From Dehalococcoidia bacterium UBA2158 (lineage in GTDB: Bacteria; Chloroflexota; Dehalococcoidia; Lucifugimonadales; UBA3495): a stretch of DNA of 9,645 nt. Under the pieces are notes generated by a model, which did not search any database, was not told where the DNA came from, and saw nothing but the letters and a program-made list of their open reading frames with translations. Below, one piece after another: positions 1 through 6,800 of the stretch (positions are counted from its first letter, which is position 1; each line of letters begins with the position of its first letter). The stretch spans positions 1 to 9,645 of the forward strand of contig DCWQ01000046.1 of NCBI GenBank assembly GCA_002328185.1. The letters are read 5' to 3'. Made by a program: the position numbers and the translations under genes.

Positions 1-1056
1 ATCTATGTTGGGGGTCTCAGACGGCTTGATTCCGTTCAGCAGTCCCATGTAATAACTTACGTGATCGCCCAGGACGAGCATAGACAGCGATTGGGCCAGG
101 GGACCGCCGGCAACCCCAGTGAACATGCGGTTCTCGATGCCGAAGCGGTCCAGGGTCCCGCCCAGCACGTCATATCTACGGCCAAGCTCGGGAGTTGTTT
201 GATGCGGTCTCAGCAGAAGGGCCGTGGTCAGCTGCCGAATCTCCGGGCCGCTTGGGAAACTCTCCACCGAATTGTGGAGGAGCTCCGGCAGCAACTCCGC
301 AAAAGCCCACGACTTGCCGTTCTCATTGATCTGCGACTTCCACCTGAGGGCCATCCCAGAGAGGGCGCCGCCGCCGTAGACCAAGACCAACCGGCCAACC
401 AACTCTTTCGCCAGCAACTTGGCCTGGTTGTCTTTCGTAGGCACTTCGATGGCGACCTGGGACACCATCGATTCTGCGGATGCGACTGCTTCATCCACTT
501 CGATCTCGGAGACGCTTATCACTCCGGCACGGTCCAACAAAGAAGCTAGCAGAATCAGGTTGTATCCCACGGCGCTCCTAGGTTCTCCCGGGGCGTCCAC
601 GGTCATCACGGGAATCCCTGCTTCAGCCGCCCGCTCGGCCAATGTGCCGCCGCCGGTGATGGCGGCCATGGCTACACCAGCCGACCGGGCCTGATCGAAC
701 ATGGCAAGGGTTTCTTCTGTCTCACCGGAGAAACTGCACACAACGACAAGTGGCCTGGGCGTATTGCCCCCGAGCTTGTTTCCAATGAGGATGCCGGGTA
801 TACGAAAATCCCGGACCATTCTTATAGGCATACTTGAAGACGGTCCGGCCAGATCGGAAACCAGGTTGCCAGCGATGGCGGAGCCACCCATACCCGCCAC
901 GATCACTTCAGTGCACTGCCGCCAATGGCTGGGCACCTCGGTTTTTTTGGCGGCTTGCCAGGCCTGTCGGCACTGGGAGGGCAAGCCCTGAAGCCGCCGG
1001 TGCAAACCGGACGGGTCTAGCCTCTCGTAGACAGAACAATCATCCAATTCAATCAT
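1..1056 (-). CDS. Bifunctional phosphoglucose/phosphomannose isomerase, C-terminus cut by window edge
   Basis: Read on the minus strand, an uninterrupted frame of 352 codons runs from ATG at 1056-1054 to the left edge with no stop. It shows the double SIS (sugar isomerase) fold of the bifunctional glucose-6-phosphate/mannose-6-phosphate isomerase family, which interconverts these sugar phosphates with fructose-6-phosphate in the cytoplasm. Seen directly: GMGGSAIAG near residue 55 (phosphosugar-binding loop), CSFSGETEET near residue 110, an ITGGG segment near 140, and the family signature NENGKSWAF followed by LPELLHNS near residues 245-265, which carries the catalytic Glu and His region. The family is usually about 350 residues and the final visible residues resemble its C-terminal helix, so only a few codons should be missing. 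The start is fixed because an in-frame TAA lies seven codons upstream (1077-1075). No clear Shine-Dalgarno sequence precedes it. It is transcribed away from all other genes in the window. Confidence 0.93.
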   Translation of the reverse strand, partial: MIELDDCSVYERLDPSGLHRRLQGLPSQCRQAWQAAKKTEVPSHWRQCTEVIVAGMGGSAIAGNLVSDLAGPSSSMPIRMVRDFRIPGILIGNKLGGNTPRPLVVVCSFSGETEETLAMFDQARSAGVAMAAITGGGTLAERAAEAGIPVMTVDAPGEPRSAVGYNLILLASLLDRAGVISVSEIEVDEAVASAESMVSQVAIEVPTKDNQAKLLAKELVGRLVLVYGGGALSGMALRWKSQINENGKSWAFAELLPELLHNSVESFPSGPEIRQLTTALLLRPHQTTPELGRRYDVLGGTLDRFGIENRMFTGVAGGPLAQSLSMLVLGDHVSYYMGLLNGIKPSETPNID

Positions 1057-1177
1057 CGGGTTTTTGTCATCGCGTTACCGGCATCGCATTGCAAAGGGCG
1101 ACCCAGCCGAAACCGGCGTCCGGGCTCGCACTATGCGTTTCATCACTGAATAACATGCTTTCGGTTCTATGAACGCC

Positions 1178-1197
1178 TTGCCAGCCTTTGCCAGCCT
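1178..1197. repeat. Perfect 10-bp tandem duplication
   Basis: The unit TTGCCAGCCT occurs twice head to tail. It lies in the likely 5' leader of the isomerase gene. No function is evident; it may be a replication slippage product. Confidence 0.7.
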
Positions 1198-1238
1198 CGA
1201 TCAACTGTGTCTCCATTTACATACGGTTTTACAACGAA

Positions 1239-1266
1239 ACTATACCCCAATCCTACGCCCAGTTAA
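1239..1266 (-). promoter_or_regulatory. Possible sigma-70-type promoter for the isomerase gene
   Basis: On the minus strand TTAACT (1266-1261) and TATAGT (1244-1239) are separated by 16 bases. The -10 element matches the consensus at five of six positions. It would give a leader of roughly 175 bases before the isomerase start. This rests on pattern matching only. Confidence 0.3.
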
Positions 1267-1458
1267 CGGCGACAGCATTACAATAATCGTGTAGATTAGC
1301 GCAACGGCCCGGTCTTTTATGACTAGGGCGGACTTGCGCTTCGATTCTGCGCCAAATTACCAAATCAGATATGGCTTGGATTCTGACGATATTCATATAA
1401 CGCTCACCGTATCGTGCTGAGAACGAATGTTTCGGGCCCATCAGCGAACGCTGATTGA

Positions 1459-1835
1459 TTGCGGCTTAACGGCCTGGATATGGGAGCTAAATCCAAGCTT
1501 TGCGGGAATCGTTACCATACAAGTAGACGACCGGGGCCGATGTGGTCTTGGGGCGGAATTCGATCCAGGAGACGGACCTATATTCGACCTGCTGCGCCGT
1601 GCAGAACCTATGGTTGGCGGCCAGGTCTGAGGGGGTTGGGGTCGGCTGGGTCAGTATCTTGAAGCAACCCCAATTGCGGCAGATATTCGGCATACCGCAC
1701 CACGTGATTCCGGTGGCGTACCTGTGTTTGGGCTATCCGGTTGAGTTCCCGCCGGAACCGGTCCTGCAGGCAGCCGGGGGGCGCGACCGAATGGAGATAG
1801 AAGGTCTGATGCCTCTTCGCCAAATCAATGCCTGA
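1459..1835 (+). pseudogene. bluB: Remnant of BluB (5,6-dimethylbenzimidazole synthase / nitroreductase family)
   Basis: BluB uses reduced flavin and oxygen to make 5,6-dimethylbenzimidazole, the lower ligand of vitamin B12. From 1542 to the TGA at 1833-1835 one frame reads very like the C-terminal third of the family: VVLGRNSIQETDLYS, then AVQNLWLAARSEGVGVGWVS, then GIPHHVIPVAYLCLGYPVEF. The preceding part, in another frame from about 1459, reads LNGLDMGAKSKLC and then SRRPGPM, matching the family's EGI..APLNLC and TRRGP segments only loosely. The switch between the frames is at about 1540-1545, and an in-frame TAG (1524-1526) lies just upstream of the good part. The N-terminal half and start are not recognisable. 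The gene is therefore broken by frameshift and 5' loss. Its stop overlaps the ATG of the carbamate kinase remnant, showing the two were once translationally coupled. BluB identity is from recalled family motifs. Confidence 0.8.
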
Positions 1836-2240
1836 TCCCACAAAAACGATCGCCATCGCGCTCGGCGGCAACGCCATACTCTCCGAGGATGATACTGGCG
1901 ATGTTGAGCAGCAGATGCTCAACATGGAATTGGCCTGCCGGCGACTGACCGCGCTGATCCGCTCCGGAAACCGGGTCGTGATCACCCACGGAAACGGCGC
2001 TCAGTTTGGCAATCTCCTGATTCAACAGGAAAATCCGTGCCGGAGATTCGCCATCAGTCTCTGAACATCTGTGTGGGTATGACTCAGGGACAGATCGGCG
2101 CCATGCTTCAGCAGGTCTTGCACAAGGTCCTTCACGACGAGGGCATCAAGCGTGACGTGGTCACTTTGGTCAGCCATTTCGTGGTGGCTGAAGACGACCC
2201 AGACTTCGCCCTGTCATCCGCATGGCCCTGTTGCAGATGA
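1828..2240 (+). pseudogene. arcC: Frameshifted and truncated carbamate kinase
   Basis: Carbamate kinase makes ATP from carbamoyl phosphate in fermentative arginine or purine breakdown. The first frame from ATG 1828 begins with the family's nucleotide-binding start IAIALGGNAIL and continues to VITHGNGAQFGNLLIQQENP. Around 2034-2037 one base appears to be missing. The protein then continues in another frame with VPEIRHQSLNICVGMTQGQIG and LQQVLHK, and then VSHFVVAEDDPDFA. After about 2210 the resemblance stops, where the family would continue with the NPTKPIG segment. Only about 130 of roughly 310 residues are represented, so the 3' half is missing as well. The ATG at 1828-1830 overlaps the TGA of the bluB remnant (1833-1835). 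Both damages make a functional enzyme very unlikely. Confidence 0.88.
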
Positions 2241-2264
2241 TTCTTTCCAACTGAAACAGTTACG

Positions 2265-2296
2265 TTGACGGCTCGAAGTGGATTGGCCATGATAAT
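2265..2296 (+). promoter_or_regulatory. Possible sigma-70-type promoter for the alpha/beta hydrolase
   Basis: TTGACG (2265-2270) is followed after 17 bases by CATGAT (2288-2293); an overlapping GATAAT at 2291-2296 matches better but gives a 20-base spacer. It lies in the gap after the pseudogenes and about 90 bases before the hydrolase start, the right place for its promoter. Pattern match only. Confidence 0.35.
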
Positions 2297-2330
2297 TCAG
2301 AGGCCACAGGCTCACGATGTCGAGTTCTTC

Positions 2331-2363
2331 TTGCGACCCACACTTGCGGCCCACACTTGCGAC
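2331..2363. repeat. Imperfect 13-bp tandem repeat, about 2.5 copies
   Basis: TTGCGACCCACAC is followed directly by TTGCGGCCCACAC and then TTGCGAC. The array ends eight bases before the Shine-Dalgarno sequence of the hydrolase, so it lies in its leader. Function unknown. Confidence 0.7.
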
Positions 2364-2384
2364 TAACAATGGAGGAAAATAGAT

Positions 2385-3140
2385 TTGCCGTTCTATGAAA
2401 GAGGACCCGTACGAATCCACTATGAAGAGACTGGATCCGGATTCCCGCTGATGATCATTCCTGGTGGAGGACTTAATGCCACTATCTCAGCGTTAGATAC
2501 ATCGGTGCCATTCAATCCCATGGAAGCGTACAAAAACGACTTTCGCTGTATCTCTGCCGACCTGCGGAATGCTGTTACAGGCCAGTCCAGCGGCCCGCTT
2601 GAGGTCGAACGCCCATGGGACGCCTATTCAGATGACCATCTTGGGCTGATGGACCACCTCGGCATCAGCGAGTTCTTGGTGATGGGTTTTTGCATCGGAG
2701 GTCCGATGATCCACAACCTGCTTAGGCTGGCCTCGGAGCGCATCGTTGCTGCCGCACTGATGCAGCCAAGCGGCTTCGATGCGGAGCACCCGGACCTTTT
2801 CTACCAAAATAACATCAAGGGTTGGGGACCGCCGCTTTGCGAGAAGCGCCATGAAGTCACGATGGACCTGGTACATGATTTTCTTACCAGCATGTACACC
2901 GATCGCGCGGACTTCGTTTTCACCAGTTCACGCGATTTCGTGCGTGCGCTGCAGACGCCACTGTTGATCGCGCCAGACGACATACCCGCCCATCCGTACG
3001 CGGCCGCGATGGAGGTCGCCGACCTCGCTCCCAATGCCGAGCTTACGATTTTCCCTTGGAAAGACACCCAGCCGCACATCGATGAGACTGTGATCCACGC
3101 ACGGCGCTTCCTCAAAGAGCACGAACCCATCAAGGATTAG
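2385..3140 (+). CDS. Alpha/beta hydrolase with Cys in the nucleophile elbow
   Basis: A 251-residue protein with the alpha/beta hydrolase layout: an N-terminal strand and oxyanion region with PGGGL at residues 26-30, SADLRNAVTGQS near 57-68 followed by a PWDAYSDDHLGLMDHLGI helix typical of the superfamily, and the nucleophile elbow GFCIGG at 101-106. The elbow carries Cys103 where most members have Ser, as in dienelactone hydrolases. Asp198 or Asp199 (LIAPDD) is the likely acid; His231 (or His203) could complete the triad. No signal peptide or membrane segment is seen, so it should be cytoplasmic. The start is TTG at 2385, supported by GGAGG at 2371-2375 with nine bases of spacing; no better ATG is in frame. 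It is a single gene between the pseudogenes and a non-coding region. The substrate cannot be inferred. Confidence 0.88.
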   Translation: MPFYERGPVRIHYEETGSGFPLMIIPGGGLNATISALDTSVPFNPMEAYKNDFRCISADLRNAVTGQSSGPLEVERPWDAYSDDHLGLMDHLGISEFLVMGFCIGGPMIHNLLRLASERIVAAALMQPSGFDAEHPDLFYQNNIKGWGPPLCEKRHEVTMDLVHDFLTSMYTDRADFVFTSSRDFVRALQTPLLIAPDDIPAHPYAAAMEVADLAPNAELTIFPWKDTQPHIDETVIHARRFLKEHEPIKD

Positions 3141-3142
3141 GA

Positions 3143-3163
3143 AACCCTATCGCCGGCAGGGTT
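3143..3163 (+). terminator. Weak hairpin just after the hydrolase stop
   Basis: AACCCT (3143-3148) and AGGGTT (3158-3163) can pair across a nine-base loop, starting two bases after the hydrolase stop codon. There is no T-run after it, so intrinsic termination is doubtful. Confidence 0.25.
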
Positions 3164-3308
3164 GAAGACCGTGTTGCTTATCGCATCTATGGCGCCGGTT
3201 TCTCCGCCCTCTCAGACTTTAACGGCGCTCTCAAGAGACAGCCCGCCAATGGACATTTGCTTAAATCCGAATGACCTGAAAGACAGGGGTTCGGATTGGA
3301 TCTGTGCC

Positions 3309-3339
3309 AAAAAAGAAGCCGCCAGAAATGGCGGCTTCT
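3309..3339 (-). terminator. Strong intrinsic terminator reading leftward
   Basis: AGAAGCCGCCA (3314-3324) and TGGCGGCTTCT (3329-3339) form a perfect 11-bp stem with a four-base loop. On the minus strand the stem is followed by six T residues (3314-3309), the usual rho-independent form. It lies 21 bases beyond the 3' end of the tRNA-like fragment on the same strand, so it probably was the terminator of that tRNA gene. Confidence 0.85.
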
Positions 3340-3360
3340 GCGCTTGATTCATGCCTGTAT

Positions 3361-3405
3361 TGCCGGCCGTAGAGGACTCTAACCTCTGACCCCCTGCATG
3401 TAAAG
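3361..3405 (-). pseudogene. 3' half of a tRNA gene (tRNA-Val UAC-like), candidate att site remnant
   Basis: On the minus strand a sequence like the 3' half of a tRNA is visible: the anticodon loop TTTACAT (anticodon TAC), the 3' side of the anticodon stem GCAGG, a variable loop, then a perfect T-arm AGAGG-TTAGAGT-CCTCT (3387-3371) and an acceptor-like ACGGCCG. The T-loop has A where the nearly invariant C56 should be. The 5' half is absent: no CCTGC precedes the loop, and no D-arm or matching acceptor strand is found in the next 60 bases. An intrinsic terminator follows on the same strand. This is what remains when an element integrates in a tRNA gene and displaces its original 3' end. The amino acid identity depends on the loop alignment and is less sure than the tRNA origin. 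Confidence 0.6.
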
Positions 3406-3425
3406 CTCGACAATGAGTTGACCAA

Positions 3426-3443
3426 CTTGACACTGGTGTCAAG
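3426..3443. promoter_or_regulatory. Perfect 18-bp dyad, operator-like
   Basis: CTTGACAC and GTGTCAAG are perfect inverted arms separated by only two bases, a geometry typical of a dimeric DNA-binding protein site rather than an RNA hairpin. It lies 20 bases from the tRNA-like fragment and contains a TTGACA hexamer on each strand, but I find no convincing -10 element with either. The binding protein is unknown. Confidence 0.45.
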
Positions 3444-3532
3444 GCACGAAATAGGCAAGAAAACCTTACGTTCTCTCTGCCAAGTAGGGCGTCGGATTTT
3501 GACAACCCAGGCGCTTGCTTGCCGAGCGACCC

Positions 3533-3577
3533 AAAAGGCAGCCTCTGAGAATTGTTTCTCGTGAAGGCTGCCTTTTT
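3533..3577 (+). terminator. Strong, probably bidirectional terminator hairpin
   Basis: AAAAGGCAGCCT (3533-3544) pairs perfectly with AGGCTGCCTTTT (3565-3576) over 12 bp, and the stem ends in a run of five T on the plus strand (3573-3577) and four T on the minus strand. The 20-base loop contains an inner GAGAA/TTCTC stem. No gene precedes it on either strand. It may insulate the downstream operon, or end a small RNA arising between about 3406 and 3532. Confidence 0.75.
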
Positions 3578-3670
3578 ATTGCGGTCGCTCTTCCCAAAAT
3601 TCAGGCCGGTTGGCGTTTCACTTGAGGTCGATAGGCACCTTCGGCCCATGCCAAATGGCACTGGATGGTC

Positions 3671-3686
3671 TGTGAACATTATCACA
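3671..3686. promoter_or_regulatory. CRP/FNR-family binding site upstream of the reductase operon
   Basis: TGTGA (3671-3675), six bases, TCACA (3682-3686): a perfect palindromic match to the core of the CRP-type consensus. Its centre is about 131 bases before the operon's first ATG. If it acts as a class II activator site (centre near -41.5), transcription would start near 3720 and a poor -10 match, CATACA (3710-3715), is in the right place. Regulators of this family often control anaerobic or nitrogen-oxide respiration genes, which fits the operon. Which member binds is not known. Confidence 0.55.
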
Positions 3687-3712
3687 AAGTGTTGCCTAGA
3701 TAGACAGGCCAT

Positions 3713-3726
3713 ACAGCCAAGGCTGT
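3713..3726. promoter_or_regulatory. Short dyad near the expected operon transcription start
   Basis: ACAGCC and GGCTGT are perfect inverted arms with a two-base spacer, immediately downstream of the CRP/FNR-like site and at the position where the start point would fall. A 10-bp palindrome GTCGATCGAC follows at 3729-3738. One or both could be operator sites, or chance. Confidence 0.3.
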
Positions 3727-3809
3727 GGGTCGATCGACATCGACGACAGCTTGAATCTAGGTGGGATCATTCGCAGACGAAGGAACTCTAAAAACAGGAG
3801 CCTAAAGCG

Positions 3810-6800
3810 ATGGCGAAAAAACCAGAGGATGGCGGACAGAGTATCTCGCGCCGAGATTTTCTGAAGGTTTCAGGCGGAGCAGCGGTTGGATTGGGCGCGG
3901 GACTGGCCGCTGGTTGGACGAATGGAAAATCACCGGCTTTGGCCTCCCGATCACTTGTGCCGCTCGCTCAAGAAGGCAACCCACTAGAAAGTTACCCCAA
4001 CCGCGATTGGGAAGACGTTTACCGGGACCAATACGATTATGACAGCAGCTTCACCTGGGTCTGCTCTCCCAACGATACCCACGAGTGCCGCTTGAGGGCA
4101 TTCGTTAAGAACGGAGTCGTTCTCCGGTCGGAGCAGAACTACGACTCAGGAAATATCACTGACATCTACGGCAACCAGGCCACCACCTCTTGGAATCCCA
4201 GAGGTTGCAGCAAAGGCACCACCATGCACCGGCGCGTTTACGGCCCATACCGGCTTAAGTACCCACTGATCCGCAAGGGCTGGAAGGCGTGGGCCGACGC
4301 CGGGTTTCCTTCTCTTTCAGACGACCCTTCGCTCAGGGGCACATTCAAGTTCGACTCAAGGGGTACCGACACCTTTGTCCGCGCATCATGGGACGAGGTA
4401 TTCGACTATGTTGCCAAGGCTGCCAAATCGACCGCGGAGACCTACAGCGGAGCTGCCGGTAGGAGACGTCTGGAGGTCGACGGTTACCAACCGGAGATGA
4501 TCGATGAGACCTCCGGTGCGGGCACGCGCACCATGAAACTCAGGGGCGGCATGGGCTTGTTGGGGGTGATCGGAAAGTACGGCATGTACCGTTTTTCCAA
4601 CATGCTGGCCATCCTGGATACCCAGGTCCGTGGCGTCAGCCAAGAGGAGTCTCTCGGGGGGCGCAATTGGTCCAACTACACCTGGCATGGCGACCAGGCG
4701 CCGGGCCAACCATTCGTGCACGGGTTGCAGGCGGCCGACTGCGATTTCAACGACCTTCGCAACACCAAGCTCCACATTCAGGTCGGCAAGAACCTGGTAG
4801 AAAACAAGATGCCCGACTCCCATTGGTTCATTGAGATGATGGAACGGAAGGGCAAGATCGTGGTCATATCTCCAGAATACAGCCCTCCTGCGACCAAAGC
4901 CGACACCTGGATCTCCATCAGGCCGGGATTGTCCGACACATCGATCTTCTTGGCGGTTTCCAAGATCATCATGGACAACGGCTGGCATGATGGGGCCTTC
5001 GTCAAACAGTTCACCGACATGCCGTTGTTGGTCAGAACGGACAACCTCAAGCGGCTCAAAGCCGACGAAGTATTTCCCGGTTACGAACCGGGGCTGTCCA
5101 AAGATGGGCCCAGTTTCACGACCCAGGGTCTCAAGGAAGACCAGTATGCTGAGCTCGGCGACTACGTCGTCAGGGATGCCAACAGCGGCGAGTTCAAGGC
5201 GATCACCAGGGACGACGTTGGCGAACGGATCGTGGAAAAGAGTATCGACCCTCAGTTGGAATGGGCGGGCACAGTGCAACTGGCCGACGGTTCCAGTGTG
5301 GAGGCCATGACCCTCTGGGAGATGTACAAGGTCAATCTCCTGGACTACGACCTGGAGACCACTTCCGAGATATGCGGCGCACCTAAAGAATTGATCGAAC
5401 AACTGGCCCGGGACATCTCCACCATCAAACCGGTGGCCATCCACATCGGCGAGGGAATCAATCATTGGTTCCACGCCACTTTACATAACCGGGCGACCTA
5501 TCTTCCCCTCATGCTGACCGGGAATATCGGCAAGCCCGGGGCCGGTTGTTACACCTGGGCGGGGAACTATAAAGCGGCCCTGTTCCAAGCGGCGGACTGG
5601 GCTGGACCGGGATTCAAGGGGTGGATCGCCGAAGACCCGTTCAACCCTAACCTGGACCCCAACGTGTCAGGCAAAGATATCAAAGTGGCCAGCCACACCA
5701 AAGGTGAGGAGCCGGCCTACTGGGACCACGGGGACCAAGCTCTCATCGTGGACACGCCAAGTGAGGGACGGAAGAGCTTCACGGGCCAAACACATATGCC
5801 CACGCCCACCAAGTTCCTGTGGTTCACCAACGTCAATCTGATCAACAACGCCAAGTGGGCCTATGGGTTGATCAAACACGTCAATCCCAAGGTCGACACC
5901 ATAATCAATCAGGATATCGAAATGACCGCCACGTCCGAATATTCTGACATCACCCTGCCGGCAAATTCGTGGATGGAGTTCCAGAGCCTGGAGATCACGG
6001 CTTCCTGCTCCAACCCCTTCCTCCAGGTTTGGGGCGGAGACGGGATTGACCCTCTCTTCGACACTAAAGACGACGTGGCGATCATCTCGGGCGTCGCCAA
6101 ACGGCTGGGCGAGATCATGGGCGACCAACGGTACGCCGACTACTGGAAGTTCACTCTAGAGGGGAATAACAGCGTGTACATCCAACGGTTGTTGGACGGC
6201 TCGACCACGACTAAGGGTTACCAGCTTGACGACATAATGGCTGGGAAGTACGGAGAGCCTGGCGTCGCATTGCTGCTTTTCAGGACCTACCCACGCATCG
6301 CCTTCTGGGAGCAGGTCCAGGACAGCCAGCCGTTCTACACGGACACCGGCCGCCTGAATGCTTACTGCGACATACCCGAAGCCATCCAGTACGGGGAAAA
6401 CTTCATAGTCCACCGGGAGGGGCCGGAGGCGACTCCGTACTTGCCCAACGTCATCGTGTCCACCAATCCCTATATCCGGCCGGACAACTTCGGCATTACT
6501 CCGGAGATGCTGCAGAGGGAATCCTTGGACGGGGACATCCGCACCATCGCCAACAACAAGATGTCCTGGATTGAGGCCAAAAACACGGTGAACCCGCTTT
6601 GGCGGGACGGCTTCAAGTTTTACGCCCTCACCCCAAAAACACGCCACAAGGCTCACTCACAATGGAGCGTGGAGACCTGGCACATGATGTGGGACTCCAA
6701 CTTTGGAGACCCCTACCGCAAGGACAAACGCTCCCCGGGCACGGGTGAGCACCAGATGCACATCAACCCCAAGGCGGCAATGGACATGGGCTTCGAGGAC

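Larger units (their letters stand above)
1057..1458. other. Gene-free stretch between isomerase and bluB remnant
   Basis: Apart from the tandem repeat and the possible minus-strand promoter listed separately, I see no gene, RNA or riboswitch here. A short plus-strand peptide around 1320-1365 (reading RADLRFDSAP) faintly resembles the N-terminal RRDIR segment of BluB proteins. It could be a further trace of the decayed gene downstream, but this is too weak to call. Confidence 0.5.

Noticed and set aside
61..1172. Several plus-strand open frames of 90-160 codons opposite the isomerase gene
   Set aside because: They have no recognisable domains and lie antisense to a clear 352-codon isomerase frame.
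3212..3712. Minus-strand open frame of 166 codons containing FTCRGSEVRVLYGR
   Set aside because: That peptide is a translation of the tRNA 3' half; the frame also crosses two terminator hairpins, so it is not a protein gene.
4386..5474. A 362-codon minus-strand open frame
   Set aside because: It is antisense to the middle of the molybdopterin subunit gene, has no family motifs, and arises from the GC-rich codon pattern of the real gene.
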